Shown here: one piece after another, positions 1 to 8,797 of the stretch | Layout: the number at the start of each line of letters is the position of its first letter | How positions within the stretch are numbered: position 1 is the stretch's first letter | NCBI RefSeq assembly: GCF_011006175.1 | Contig: NZ_CP048795.1 | Span: 1,104,491-1,168,490 of the forward strand | Reading direction: 5' to 3' | Source: Hydrogenobacter sp. T-8 | GTDB lineage: Bacteria > Aquificota > Aquificia > Aquificales > Aquificaceae | Length of the DNA: 64,000 nucleotides | Program-made: the position numbers and the translations under genes | The notes under the pieces: model-generated | The model's database searches: none | What the model saw: the letters and a program-made list of their open reading frames with translations, nothing else | What the model was told of the DNA's origin: nothing

Positions 1-393
1 TTTTTCCTTAAAGGGGTGTGCTACCACCCTTAGGTCTCCTACTTCAAGAAGATCTCCCAGTATCTTGCCCTTTTCATCAGTAATCTTTACTTCCTTACCC
101 GCTATTATGCCCTCATCCGCAAAGTATTTTATATGGTCGTTGTCGTGGTCTGTAATTATGAGAAAGTCTATATCTTCTTCTTTCGAAGCCCTTTTTATAT
201 CTTCTGGTTTTCCAAGAGAGTCGTAGGAAAACTGTGTATGGATATGGAGCTCGAAGGAATATAGGTATAGGGGTGGTAGGTTTGGTAGGTTTGCTTTGTT
301 AATCTTCTCAACCCTTAAAAACCTTATGGGATAAAGCTCAGCAATCAGTATATATATGGCAAAGAAAAGGATCGCCAAAAGTATGTAGGTCAT
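1..393 (-). CDS. PHP-domain phosphoesterase-like protein (N-terminal part, runs off window)
   Basis: The first 131 residues of a minus-strand gene are visible; the rest lies outside the window. A hydrophobic N-terminal helix (about residues 2-20) suggests a membrane anchor. It is followed by ELHIHTQFSYDS and, about 35 residues later, TDHDN, the first two metal-binding motifs of the PHP (polymerase and histidinol phosphatase) fold, and then VAHPF. This points to a membrane-attached metal-dependent phosphoesterase of unknown substrate. The ATG at 393 overlaps the trpS stop as ATGA, so the two genes are probably cotranscribed and translationally coupled. Confidence 0.8.
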   Translation of the reverse strand, partial: MTYILLAILFFAIYILIAELYPIRFLRVEKINKANLPNLPPLYLYSFELHIHTQFSYDSLGKPEDIKRASKEEDIDFLIITDHDNDHIKYFADEGIIAGKEVKITDEKGKILGDLLEVGDLRVVAHPFKEK

Positions 394-1574
394 CCCACCT
401 TTGTTTTTAATCTCACTTCTTCCATAGTTTCTTTGGCTATACGCCTTGCCTTTTCCGAGCCTTCCTCAAGGATATATATAAGAAGCTCCCTGTCTTTTGC
501 AACCTCTTCTCTTCTTTCTCTCATGGGTTTAAGAAAAGCCTCAAGACCCTCAAGCATGATTTTTTTACAGTCCACGCATCCAAGTCTACCGCTTTTGCAT
601 TCCCTTTCTATTTCTTGAGTTTTTTCTGATGGAGAGAAAATCTTATGGTAGAAAAACACAGGGCATATTTCTGGTCTTCCAGGGTCTCCTTTTCTTAGTT
701 TTTGTGGGTCTGTGTAAAAGCTCATGACTTTCTTCTTTACCTCTTCTTCGCTGTCTGCAAAGTATATGGCATTGTTATAAGACTTGCTCATCTTCCTTCC
801 ATCTGTGCCTGGAAGTCTTGGAGTTTCTGTGAGTATAGCCTGAGGCTCTGGAAAGGTTTCTCCGTATAGGTGATTAAACCTTCTTGCTATTTCCCTTGAG
901 AGTTCTATGTGAGGTAGCTGGTCTTCTCCTACTGGAACTGCCTGAGCCTTGTATATGAGTATGTCCACCGCCTGAAGCACTGGGTAGCCCAAAAAGCCAT
1001 AGGTGTCCGTGTCGTAAAAGTCCCTCTTTGAAACATTGAGCTCCTTTAGCATTTCCTTGTCCAGATAACCCTCAAAGAGAGCAGTTATGAGGGCATCGGA
1101 CAGCATATCGAGAAATAGTTCCTCAAGTGCTTCGAAGTCCTCAACTTTGTAAGGAAGTTTTGCTATAAAGGTCTTTACGTGGTCTCTAAGACCGCCTTTA
1201 AACATAAGGCTAAGGTCGGCAATTCTAAGAAGGTTATACTTAGTGTCCTTGTAAGTGGGGTTCCACTCAAGCCAGCTCTTGGGGGTTATCATGGAAAATA
1301 TGAGGAAAAGCTCCGCATGTTCCTTTACCTTTGATTGTTGAAATACCACACTCTTTTTTGGGTCAATGCCTAAAGTAAGCCAGTCTATTAGCATATCCTC
1401 TATGTTTTGAGGTATCTCCTCTACCCTTTTATAGCCTGTAGTAAGGGCATGCCAGTCCGCCACCATATAAAAGGTTTCGTGCTCCTCTTGGAGTTTTACC
1501 CAGTTTTTTATCACACCAAAGTAATGCCCAAGGTGCAGTTTACCTGTAGGTCTCATACCGCTTAAAACTCTCAT
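390..1574 (-). CDS. trpS: Tryptophanyl-tRNA synthetase with probable [4Fe-4S] motif
   Basis: Class I synthetase that charges tRNA-Trp. The HIGH-type motif HLGHYFG is near residue 14 and KMSKS lies around residue 265. At 394 residues it is longer than the usual 330-340 because about 55-60 residues are inserted between the NPTYKD motif and TYGFLGYPVLQ. Cys304, Cys326, Cys333 and Cys336 give C-x21-C-x6-C-x2-C, very close to the [4Fe-4S] motif described for Thermotoga maritima TrpRS (C-x22-C-x6-C-x2-C). The cluster itself is an inference. The gene is divergent from motA and overlaps the PHP gene by 4 bp. Confidence 0.97.
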   Translation of the reverse strand: MRVLSGMRPTGKLHLGHYFGVIKNWVKLQEEHETFYMVADWHALTTGYKRVEEIPQNIEDMLIDWLTLGIDPKKSVVFQQSKVKEHAELFLIFSMITPKSWLEWNPTYKDTKYNLLRIADLSLMFKGGLRDHVKTFIAKLPYKVEDFEALEELFLDMLSDALITALFEGYLDKEMLKELNVSKRDFYDTDTYGFLGYPVLQAVDILIYKAQAVPVGEDQLPHIELSREIARRFNHLYGETFPEPQAILTETPRLPGTDGRKMSKSYNNAIYFADSEEEVKKKVMSFYTDPQKLRKGDPGRPEICPVFFYHKIFSPSEKTQEIERECKSGRLGCVDCKKIMLEGLEAFLKPMRERREEVAKDRELLIYILEEGSEKARRIAKETMEEVRLKTKVG

Positions 1575-1603
1575 GGTCTAAATATTAAAACACAGTTGAC
1601 GAT

Positions 1604-1609
1604 TATAAT
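1604..1609 (+). promoter_or_regulatory. Candidate -10 box (TATAAT) of motA
   Basis: TATAAT ends 7 nt before the ATG at 1617. No Shine-Dalgarno fits between them, and a start about 7 nt downstream of the box would give an almost leaderless transcript. No clear -35 is visible. The same arrangement recurs at other genes of the window. Confidence 0.5.
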
Positions 1610-1616
1610 AGTTATC

Positions 1617-2363
1617 ATGGATCTCCTTACGGTCATAGGTATTGTGGGAGGGCTTGTAGCTCTTCTTATAGGCGCGGTTCTTAAGGGGGCAAGCATCCTT
1701 TTTCTTATTCAGCCCGCTGCCTTTGTTATAGTAGTCCCTACAACCCTCTTTGCAAGCCTTGTAACCATACCTTTGTCAAAGTTTTCTCTAATCATAGAGG
1801 GGCTTAAACTGGCTTTTAAGGGTGGAGGCAACGAGGTTCTTGAGACAAAGACTCAGCTTGTGGAGTTGGCAAATGTTGTAAGGAAGGAAGGTATGCTTGC
1901 TCTTGAAACCCGTGCGGAGGAGATAGAAGACCCTTTTCTTAGAAGGGCCATAGACCTAATGGTTCTTGGTGTGGATGAGAACGTGCTCGTGGAAAGTCTT
2001 GAGGCGGAAATAGCAAAAAAAGAAGAAGACTTTGAAATAGCGGTAGAATACTGGAAAAACTCCGCAGAGAGCGCACCTACCTTTGGGCTTGTGGGTGCTG
2101 TCTTTGGGCTCATGAAGGCTCTAAAGAGCCTTGATAATGCTCAAGAACTTGCTTATGGAATATCCGCAGCTTTTGTGGCAACCGTCTATGGTATAACCTT
2201 CTCCTATCTTGTCTTCGGTCCTCTCTCCAAAAAGATTAAGATAAAGTCCAAGGAAGAAATACTAAGAATGTATATGATACTGGATGCTTGTAGAATGATG
2301 GTGAGGGGTGAGAACCCAAGGCTTATAGAAGAAAGGCTCAGCTCTTACGTTGAGGTCAAATAA
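1617..2363 (+). CDS. motA: Flagellar motor stator protein MotA
   Basis: Inner-membrane stator subunit that, with MotB, forms the ion channel driving flagellar rotation. The 248 residues contain N-terminal membrane helices, a cytoplasmic loop and a C-terminal helix pair with APTFGLVGAVFGLMKAL, the MotA/ExbB-type stretch carrying a conserved proline. I chose the ATG at 1617 because the alternative TTG at 1596 overlaps the candidate promoter and MDLLTVIGIVGG is a normal MotA start. The stop shares one base with the motB start (TAATG). Other flagellar genes are not adjacent, but an FlgF-type rod gene lies at 9920. Confidence 0.93.
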   Translation: MDLLTVIGIVGGLVALLIGAVLKGASILFLIQPAAFVIVVPTTLFASLVTIPLSKFSLIIEGLKLAFKGGGNEVLETKTQLVELANVVRKEGMLALETRAEEIEDPFLRRAIDLMVLGVDENVLVESLEAEIAKKEEDFEIAVEYWKNSAESAPTFGLVGAVFGLMKALKSLDNAQELAYGISAAFVATVYGITFSYLVFGPLSKKIKIKSKEEILRMYMILDACRMMVRGENPRLIEERLSSYVEVK

Positions 2364-3094
2364 TGGCGAGGAAAAAGAAGTGTCCAGAAGAGGTTTCAGA
2401 AAGGTGGGCAATACCCTATGCGGATTTTCTAACGCTACTTCTTTGTCTTTTTATAGCCCTTTTTGCCATGGCTCAAGCTGGCAAGCAGGCAGCCCTTGAA
2501 TATGCTCAGGCTTTTGCAAAGGCTTTTGGTATGAGGCTTGTTCCCTTTCAGGAAACTTTGCCAAAACAGATACTTCCAGAGCCGGTGATTAAAAGGGCGG
2601 AGCCAACAGAAAGGGGCAGAAGAATTCAAAGGCAACTTCAAGAGCTCCAAGAGATGCTAAAAAAGATGGGGCTTGAAGGAGAGTTTAAAATAGCTTACGA
2701 AGCTATAGGCATAAGGCTAATACTTCAGGAAAAGCTCCTCTTTGAGTCCGGAAGTGCAGATATAAAGCCAGAGATGAGACCTGTGCTTGACAAACTTTAC
2801 GAAGTAATCAAAGAGCTTCCAAACCCTGTGGAGGTGGAAGGACATACCGACAATATACCTATATCGACAGAAAGGTTTCCCTCTAACTGGGAGCTGTCTA
2901 CCGCAAGGGCGAGCACCATTGTAAGGTATTTCATAGCCAAAGGCATAAACCCAGAAAGGTTAAAGGCATCGGGTTATGCGGACACCAGACCTATAGCTCC
3001 CAACACCACTCCAGAAGGCAAAGCCCAAAACAGAAGAGTAGAAATAGTTATCCTCAACATAAGGGGTTCGGAGCTAACCCAACCTCAACCATAA
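2363..3094 (+). CDS. motB: Flagellar motor protein MotB (OmpA-like domain)
   Basis: Stator subunit that anchors the motor to peptidoglycan. A single N-terminal membrane helix (about 16-38) begins WAIPYADFLTLLLCLF; Asp21 is at the position of the essential proton-binding aspartate of MotB. A linker rich in Arg and Glu follows, then an OmpA-like peptidoglycan-binding domain with VEGHTDNIPI and NWELSTARA motifs and RRVEIVI near the end. It is translationally coupled to motA (one-base overlap). The last 41 bp overlap the convergent aminotransferase gene. Confidence 0.95.
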   Translation: MARKKKCPEEVSERWAIPYADFLTLLLCLFIALFAMAQAGKQAALEYAQAFAKAFGMRLVPFQETLPKQILPEPVIKRAEPTERGRRIQRQLQELQEMLKKMGLEGEFKIAYEAIGIRLILQEKLLFESGSADIKPEMRPVLDKLYEVIKELPNPVEVEGHTDNIPISTERFPSNWELSTARASTIVRYFIAKGINPERLKASGYADTRPIAPNTTPEGKAQNRRVEIVILNIRGSELTQPQP

Positions 3095-4112
3095 GGCTTT
3101 CTGTGATAAAGTTTATCTCTTCCTCGGTAAGGTAGGGATGGACTGGTATGGAAAAGACTTCTTTTCTGAATTTTTCTGCGTTTGGTGTGGGTAAGTGCTC
3201 CGCGCCTCTTAGCTGGTGCAAAAGATAGCTATAATAGACCCTTGCGTCCACACCCTTTTCCCTTAGTTTTTCCACTATGGCGTCTCTGTCGGGATGCCTT
3301 AGGGTATAAAGATGGTATACGTGGTATGCTCCTTCTCTTTCCACAGGATGGACAAAGCCACCGTTTAAGGATTGCATATACTTAGAGGCGTTCTCCCTTC
3401 TTTTTTTGTTGTGCTCTTCAAGCCTTTTTAGCATAAGGTATCCAATGCCTGCTTGAAACTCGGTTATCCTAACATTAAAGGCAGGGTGGTCTCCAAAGTC
3501 TATCCACTTTTTTATCTCTTTGGCGAGTTCGTCGCTGTTTGTGGCTATTGCACCACCTTCTCCCATAGGTAGGTTCTTGGAGGCATAAAAGCTAAAGGCG
3601 GAGATATGCCCGAAAGAGCCAGCCCTTTTGCCCTTCCAAAGAGCTCCGTGAGCTTGAGCGGAATCTTCAAGCACATAAAAGCCATATCTTTCAGAGAGCC
3701 ACATAATGGCGTCCATATCCGCAGTCTGTCCGTATAGATGCACGGGTATAACCACCTTTGGTCTGTATTTTTTTACCGCATCCTCAAGTTGCTCAGGGTC
3801 CATGGTATAGTAGCTGTCCACATCCACTACCACTGGCACACCACCCGCAAGATAGACCGCATCAATGGTTGCCATAAAACTCATGGCAGGGACTATTACC
3901 CTTTCTCCCTCAACACCAAGAGCCTTCAAAGCTATAAAGAGAGCCACAGTCCCAGAGCAAACAGTAAATACGTGCTCTACACCAAGGTATTTGGCAAACT
4001 CCTCTTGAAAGAGAGAAGTCCACTTACCCCTTGTTATCTGCCCACTTTCCAATATCTCAAGGACAAGCTCTTTTTCCTCCTGTGTAAACCTCTGCTCAAT
4101 AATTTTAATCAT
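3054..4112 (-). CDS. DegT/DnrJ/EryC1/StrS family PLP-dependent aminotransferase
   Basis: The 352-residue protein belongs to the sugar aminotransferase family (fold type I PLP enzymes), which usually aminates nucleotide-linked keto-sugars for surface polysaccharide. Visible are TVCSGTVALFIALKALG (substrate/PLP binding), PVHLYGQTADMDAI, VLEDSAQAHGA with the PLP-contacting Asp, and SFYASKNLPMGEGG carrying the Schiff-base lysine. The exact sugar substrate cannot be told: there are no other sugar-nucleotide genes next to it. Its 3' end overlaps motB convergently by 41 bp. A TATATT box lies 9 nt upstream of the ATG. Confidence 0.9.
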   Translation of the reverse strand: MIKIIEQRFTQEEKELVLEILESGQITRGKWTSLFQEEFAKYLGVEHVFTVCSGTVALFIALKALGVEGERVIVPAMSFMATIDAVYLAGGVPVVVDVDSYYTMDPEQLEDAVKKYRPKVVIPVHLYGQTADMDAIMWLSERYGFYVLEDSAQAHGALWKGKRAGSFGHISAFSFYASKNLPMGEGGAIATNSDELAKEIKKWIDFGDHPAFNVRITEFQAGIGYLMLKRLEEHNKKRRENASKYMQSLNGGFVHPVEREGAYHVYHLYTLRHPDRDAIVEKLREKGVDARVYYSYLLHQLRGAEHLPTPNAEKFRKEVFSIPVHPYLTEEEINFITESLMVEVGLAPNPLC

Positions 4113-4191
4113 AATCAGACCAATATATGCCTAATGCCTTTGCAAAGTTGCGAAGGGTAAATTATATCAAATCCATAACAGTTGCAAACTT

Positions 4192-6372
4192 TCACAAAAG
4201 CTTAAGCAAAGTTTCCAACTTCTCCGCATCAGTGAAGCTTGTAGACAAGTCCGCAGTAGGATGTCCATAAAGACCACAAAGGGTAACCACTTTGGTGTCC
4301 GTGTGCTTTTTCAAAAGCCTTATTACAAAGTCTGTCCTGTAGCAATGGACTCCCACAAGCACCGTTAGGTCATGTTTCCCGTGCAGGACCGCATGGTGTG
4401 GGTTTGGTGGGTCCATCTCCACCGCAGGGTCATACTTTTTGAGCTTTGGTCTGTAGTCAGGTAAGACCTTTACATTAAACTTCCCTACCTTTTCTATCAG
4501 TTCCCTTACAAGCCTTGCCTTATTTTGTAGCTCCTTATCTCCAAAGTCCCAAAAGAGCAAGGGTCCCACCACCAGCGTGGGTCTTTCCGACTCCCTTATC
4601 CACTTTGCAAGGGTTTCAAAGGCTTGCTGGTAGCTAAGGACTTCTTCTCCTATGGTTGCCTCCCCGAGGAAAACCTCCCTTTGCATAGAGGTTCTTGTCC
4701 TGTCCTCCTCAGGCGTCGGCACTGCCTTAGGCTTTTTGTAATAGGAGGGTTTAAAGTCCACAAGGTAAGGTGAAAAGTCAAAGCTAAGCTCCCTTTTGCC
4801 AACCTCCTCTTTCACATCTTCCTTTATGGAAAGGCTCTTGTAGAGGTCTTCTTTTATAAGGTCAAGCTCCACTGTAAACTCTCCATGATATGCCTTTTCT
4901 TCCTCTTCCACTCCAAGACTGTAGCAAGTGGTCCCTACTATATCAAAAAGCACACCTTTTGCACCCTCTTGAGAAGCCCTTCTGAATATCTCATACCGCT
5001 TTTCGTAAAACTCATAACAGCAATGTCCTATATAGGTGTATCCATTCTGAGCACACCAAAGGAGCGTATCCCTCAAAAGCTCAAAGGAGGTTATAGTAAT
5101 AGGTATCATGCCCTTTTGGTAGGCAAGCCTGTAGGCATCTCCTACCGTGCAACCTCCACACTCCCCACAGTCATCAAGATGTCTGTAGTCGCACCAGCGA
5201 GGCTTAGCACAGTAAGGCAGAAGCATAACCTTAGCCTTTTCTATGTTTTCTATAAGCCCACCACCTATGGACGCTATTATGTTATTCAGTCTTTTTTTTT
5301 CTATACCCAAGTCTATTCCCTCTGTTTTTCTGAGAGGAAAGAGCACCGCCTCTACAAGGTCTTCCACGGTGAGGTTTAGCCCTTCCCAGTCCCTTTGAGA
5401 GAAGAACTCCCTTATTCTCTTTTCCACATCCACTATGGGTGTGTGCTTTAGATAAGCCTCAAGGTCGTATATGAGCCTTTGAGGTCTCACGAAAAAGTCT
5501 CCGTTTATTATTACCTGTTGGAGGACTTTGCTCTGCAGGTCCACCTTGGCGGAAACCCTAAAAGTCCCCCCAGGACATCTGTATATACCAAAGAGCATTT
5601 CACTATCTTCAGGTGCCTTCTTTACATGATAGACCCAATCATCACTTCTAAAATAGTCCCTTTTTTCTTCAAGCAGCCTTATCTCCTCCTGTGTGAGGTC
5701 TCCCCACTCAAATTCAATGTTGAGTTCTTCCCTTAGACCCTCAAGGAGTGCGGAAAAAACCTCTTCCTTGGGAGGCAAATATCCCAAAGCCCTCTTTACC
5801 CACTCAACCCTGTCCTCTGCGGATTTTATACCCTTTGAGGTGAGCTTTTCCACAGGAATCTGCAATGACTTTAGCATCCTTTCCACGTTAAAGTCCATAA
5901 GCACTGTTCCTTGATATAGGAAAGCTCTGCCTTCAAAAACTCCACCTGTGCCAGATATCTTTCTGCCCTCCACCTCTATGTCATTTCTTGGTCTAAACTC
6001 CGCCCTTATTCCAAGTTTTTGAAGTCCCTTTGCCACACCGGTGCATATTTTCCTTGTAAGCTCTTCGTAGCTAAGGTTTCCAAGCTGGTCGGTGGTGGCT
6101 ATAACCTCCCACCCTATCTGCGTTTCGTCAAAGTATATGGCACCACCGCCTGTTATCCTTCTTCCTACCTCTATGCCCTCTCTTTGTGTATATTCAAGCC
6201 TTACCTCTTGCTCCACAGCTTGATGAAAGCCCACAAGCACACACTCAGGTTTAAACTGCAAAAACCTTATAGTGGGTGGAATTTTGCCCTCGGACATTAA
6301 GTCCAGCATTATCCTATCAAGTGCTATGTTCTCATAGTGAGGTCTTTGACCTGTATACAAAACTCGCCACAT
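4192..6372 (-). CDS. Fusion: lipoate-protein ligase A + DUF116 + CODH-epsilon-like C-terminus
   Basis: This 726-residue protein has at least three parts. Residues 1-250 are a lipoate/biotin ligase fold with RRITGGGAIYFDE and the catalytic-lysine stretch GRKISGTGG (Lys138); residues 268-312 match the small accessory domain of LplA (GGTFRVSAKVDL, GDFFVRP). Residues about 388-505 are DUF116-like, with Cys388, 394, 402, 405 and 408 spaced like an iron-sulfur or zinc site. Residues about 590-726 (VLHGKHDLTVLVGVHCYRTD, TLCGLYGHPTADLS) resemble the epsilon subunit (CdhB) of archaeal CO dehydrogenase/acetyl-CoA synthase. The LplA assignment is firm, the CdhB one is my inference. A good ribosome-binding site (AGGAGG) precedes the ATG at 6372. 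Known lipoate-dependent sulfur oxidation (sHdr-LbpA) in this group is one possible use. Confidence 0.85.
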   Translation of the reverse strand: MWRVLYTGQRPHYENIALDRIMLDLMSEGKIPPTIRFLQFKPECVLVGFHQAVEQEVRLEYTQREGIEVGRRITGGGAIYFDETQIGWEVIATTDQLGNLSYEELTRKICTGVAKGLQKLGIRAEFRPRNDIEVEGRKISGTGGVFEGRAFLYQGTVLMDFNVERMLKSLQIPVEKLTSKGIKSAEDRVEWVKRALGYLPPKEEVFSALLEGLREELNIEFEWGDLTQEEIRLLEEKRDYFRSDDWVYHVKKAPEDSEMLFGIYRCPGGTFRVSAKVDLQSKVLQQVIINGDFFVRPQRLIYDLEAYLKHTPIVDVEKRIREFFSQRDWEGLNLTVEDLVEAVLFPLRKTEGIDLGIEKKRLNNIIASIGGGLIENIEKAKVMLLPYCAKPRWCDYRHLDDCGECGGCTVGDAYRLAYQKGMIPITITSFELLRDTLLWCAQNGYTYIGHCCYEFYEKRYEIFRRASQEGAKGVLFDIVGTTCYSLGVEEEEKAYHGEFTVELDLIKEDLYKSLSIKEDVKEEVGKRELSFDFSPYLVDFKPSYYKKPKAVPTPEEDRTRTSMQREVFLGEATIGEEVLSYQQAFETLAKWIRESERPTLVVGPLLFWDFGDKELQNKARLVRELIEKVGKFNVKVLPDYRPKLKKYDPAVEMDPPNPHHAVLHGKHDLTVLVGVHCYRTDFVIRLLKKHTDTKVVTLCGLYGHPTADLSTSFTDAEKLETLLKLL

Positions 6373-6480
6373 ACCTGCCTCCTTTTTAAGTTCAAGTAAA
6401 TTTTAGGCTTTTGTGTAGTTTGTTTTTGTGATATGCGTCAGATTATTTCAAGAAAGGCTGTGGTAGGCTTTTAACAGGTT

Positions 6481-7413
6481 ATGAGTTTTCTCGCCAAGTT
6501 TCAAAGCCTTTGGGTCATCTTTGCAGTCCTCTTGGGTTTGTATTTGAGTAGGTTTGAGGTTATAAGGGAAGTCTCTGGCTACCTTATAACGCCCTCTTTG
6601 GTTCTTATGCTCTTTGGTCTATTTCTTGGCATGCCCCTTAGGGAAGTGTTAGATGCTTACAGAAACCGTAGGTTTTTCTTTATAAGCCTAATGGTTAACT
6701 TTCTCATTACCCCTGCGGTTGCATATCTTCTTGGGTATATATTCCTAAGGGAAAATACAGCCCTCTGGATAGGCTTTGTGATGCTCTTAGTCACTCCTTG
6801 CACTGACTGGTATCTTATCTTCACCGCCATGGCAGGTGGAAACCTACCCCTTAGCACCTCCATACTTCCTGTGAACTTTTTTATGCAGGTAGCCCTTTTG
6901 CCCCTTTATCTGGAGCTGTTCTTTTCTAAGGAAGGCTTTGTTAACCTCTGGTCTATTTTGGAAAGCATAGCCTTTGTGATAGTGTTGCCCCTTCTTACTG
7001 CCCAAGCTCTCAGAAGGTTAAGGTTTTCGGAGAGGCTTTCCTTCTTAGCGAGTTTTCAAAGCCTTTTTCTCTTCATTGCCATCGTATCCATGTTTGCCTC
7101 TCAAGGTCAGGCTATAACCCACAAGCCATTTTTGCTTTTGAAGATGCTTACGCCTCTTCTTATCTTCTTTCTCTTTGCCTTTTTAGTAGGTGTTTTTCTT
7201 GGACGCCTCATACTCAGGAGCTACCAGAACACTGCCAGCTTGACCCTTACCCTAATGGCAAGGAACTCACCCATAGCTTTGGCTATAGCCCTTACCGCCT
7301 TTGAGAACGAACCCCTTATAGCCCTTGCCTTAGTGATAGGACCCTTGGTAGAACTGCCCGTGCTCTTTTTAGCAGTAAGAGGGCTTTTACTCTTAAAGAA
7401 ATTGAGCTTATAA
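6481..7413 (+). CDS. ACR3/SBF-superfamily permease (possible arsenite or organic-anion transporter)
   Basis: The 310-residue integral membrane protein has about ten hydrophobic segments and no soluble domain. The core motif TPCTDWYLIFTAMAGGN followed by LPVNFFMQVALLP matches the bile acid:sodium symporter/ACR3 superfamily, in which ACR3 members export arsenite. The substrate cannot be proven. An arsenite efflux role would fit the arsenite oxidase island 30 kb away, but the two loci are not linked. It sits immediately upstream of argH (7 bp) on the same strand and divergent from the lipoate ligase fusion; the 108-bp divergent intergenic region shows no strong operator. Confidence 0.75.
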   Translation: MSFLAKFQSLWVIFAVLLGLYLSRFEVIREVSGYLITPSLVLMLFGLFLGMPLREVLDAYRNRRFFFISLMVNFLITPAVAYLLGYIFLRENTALWIGFVMLLVTPCTDWYLIFTAMAGGNLPLSTSILPVNFFMQVALLPLYLELFFSKEGFVNLWSILESIAFVIVLPLLTAQALRRLRFSERLSFLASFQSLFLFIAIVSMFASQGQAITHKPFLLLKMLTPLLIFFLFAFLVGVFLGRLILRSYQNTASLTLTLMARNSPIALAIALTAFENEPLIALALVIGPLVELPVLFLAVRGLLLLKKLSL

Positions 7414-7414
7414 T
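7409..7414 (+). promoter_or_regulatory. Candidate -10 box (TATAAT) of argH
   Basis: TATAAT overlaps the stop codon of the upstream permease gene and ends 6 nt before the argH ATG; the sequence between is TTCCCC, with no Shine-Dalgarno. The same box plus TTCCC precedes the GTG of the Rpn-type gene at 9858. Confidence 0.5.
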
Positions 7415-7420
7415 TTCCCC

Positions 7421-8797
7421 ATGCAGAAGCCCTGGGAAGGCAGGTTTAAAGAAAAAACAGAGGAGTTTGTGGAGAGGTTTACCCAGTCGGTAAGTTTTGA
7501 CAAGGAGCTTGCCCTGTGGGATATAAAACAAAGCAAAGCCCACGTAAAGACCCTACAAAAGGCTGGAGTGCTTACAGAAGAAGAAGCCCAAAAACTCCTT
7601 CTTGGTCTTGAAGACATAGAAAAGGACATAAAGGAAGGAAGTTTTGACTTCAAGCAGGAGCTGGAAGATGTGCATATGAACATAGAGGCGGAGCTCATAA
7701 GAAGGCTTGGAGAAGTGGGAGGAAAGCTACACACCGCAAGAAGCAGAAACGACCAAGTGGCTACCGACGAAAGACTATACATAAAGGACAAGCTCACAGA
7801 GGTTATCCAAAGTCTAAGAGCTCTCAGAAAAGAGCTCGTGAAATTAGCGGAAAGGTCCGTAGATATCCTACTGCCTTCCTACACTCACCTTCAGAGGGCT
7901 CAACCTATAAGGCTTGCTCACTACTTTCTTGCCTACAGAGAGATGTTTCTAAGCGACGAGCAAAGGTTTATAAACGCCTATAGAAGTGCGGACTGTTTAC
8001 CCCTTGGCTCTGGAGCGTCCGCAGGCGTAGACTTTCCACTGGATAGGTTTTATACCGCAGAGCTCTTAGGCTTTGGTAGGCTCTGTAGAAACTCCCTGCA
8101 GGCAACTGCAGAGAGGGACTTTATACTTGATGTGTTATACGCCTGTGCGGTTTGTGGCATGAGGCTTTCAAGGCTTTCAGAAGACTTGATAATCTGGTCT
8201 ACAGAGGAGTTTGGCTTTGTGGACCTACCCGATAGGCTATGCACTGGAAGCTCCATAATGCCTCAGAAGAAAAACCCAGATGTGCTTGAACTAATAAGAG
8301 GCAAAACTGGAAGGCTTTATGGAAATCTTATGAACCTTTTGGTGGTCCTAAAGGGTCTTCCCATGGCATACAACAGAGACCTACAAGAGGACAAAGAACC
8401 CCTCTTTGATAGCTTAAGGACTATAAAGGACTGTATTGAAGGTATGACGCTTGTGTTAGAAGGTATGAGTATAAGGACAGACAGGATGGAAAAAGCAAGC
8501 GGAGGCTTTACCCTCATGACAGACCTTGCCAATTACTTGGTCTTGAAAGGAATCCCCTTTAGGCAGGCACATAAAACCGCAGGCTCAATAACCGCCTACC
8601 TTCTTGAAAAGGGTAAAAGACCAGAGGAGCTTACCCTTGAAGAGCTAAGGAGCTTTTCTGAGCTTTACCAAGAGGATGCCTTGGAGCTTTTGAGACCAGA
8701 TAGGGTAGCGGACAGGAGAAAAACCTACGGCGGGACTGCAAGGGAAGAAGTTTTAAAAAGGCTACAAGTAGCTAAAAGGGAGGAAGGCATACCATGA
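7421..8797 (+). CDS. argH: Argininosuccinate lyase
   Basis: Last enzyme of arginine biosynthesis: splits argininosuccinate into arginine and fumarate. The 458-residue length is standard. The family signature GSSIMPQKKNPD is near residue 276, with EDVHMNIEAEL, LHTARSRNDQVATDE and TYTHLQRAQP-type motifs (here SYTHLQRAQP) in the usual order. Its TGA overlaps the lapA start as ATGA. No other arg genes are in the window. Confidence 0.98.
   Translation: MQKPWEGRFKEKTEEFVERFTQSVSFDKELALWDIKQSKAHVKTLQKAGVLTEEEAQKLLLGLEDIEKDIKEGSFDFKQELEDVHMNIEAELIRRLGEVGGKLHTARSRNDQVATDERLYIKDKLTEVIQSLRALRKELVKLAERSVDILLPSYTHLQRAQPIRLAHYFLAYREMFLSDEQRFINAYRSADCLPLGSGASAGVDFPLDRFYTAELLGFGRLCRNSLQATAERDFILDVLYACAVCGMRLSRLSEDLIIWSTEEFGFVDLPDRLCTGSSIMPQKKNPDVLELIRGKTGRLYGNLMNLLVVLKGLPMAYNRDLQEDKEPLFDSLRTIKDCIEGMTLVLEGMSIRTDRMEKASGGFTLMTDLANYLVLKGIPFRQAHKTAGSITAYLLEKGKRPEELTLEELRSFSELYQEDALELLRPDRVADRRKTYGGTAREEVLKRLQVAKREEGIP

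Noticed and set aside
433..618. Plus-strand open frame inside trpS
   Set aside because: Antisense shadow of a strongly conserved gene; no family resemblance or ribosome-binding site.
1596..1616. TTG start giving a seven-residue longer MotA
   Set aside because: The segment is occupied by a TATAAT box and has no ribosome-binding site; the ATG at 1617 gives the normal MotA N-terminus.
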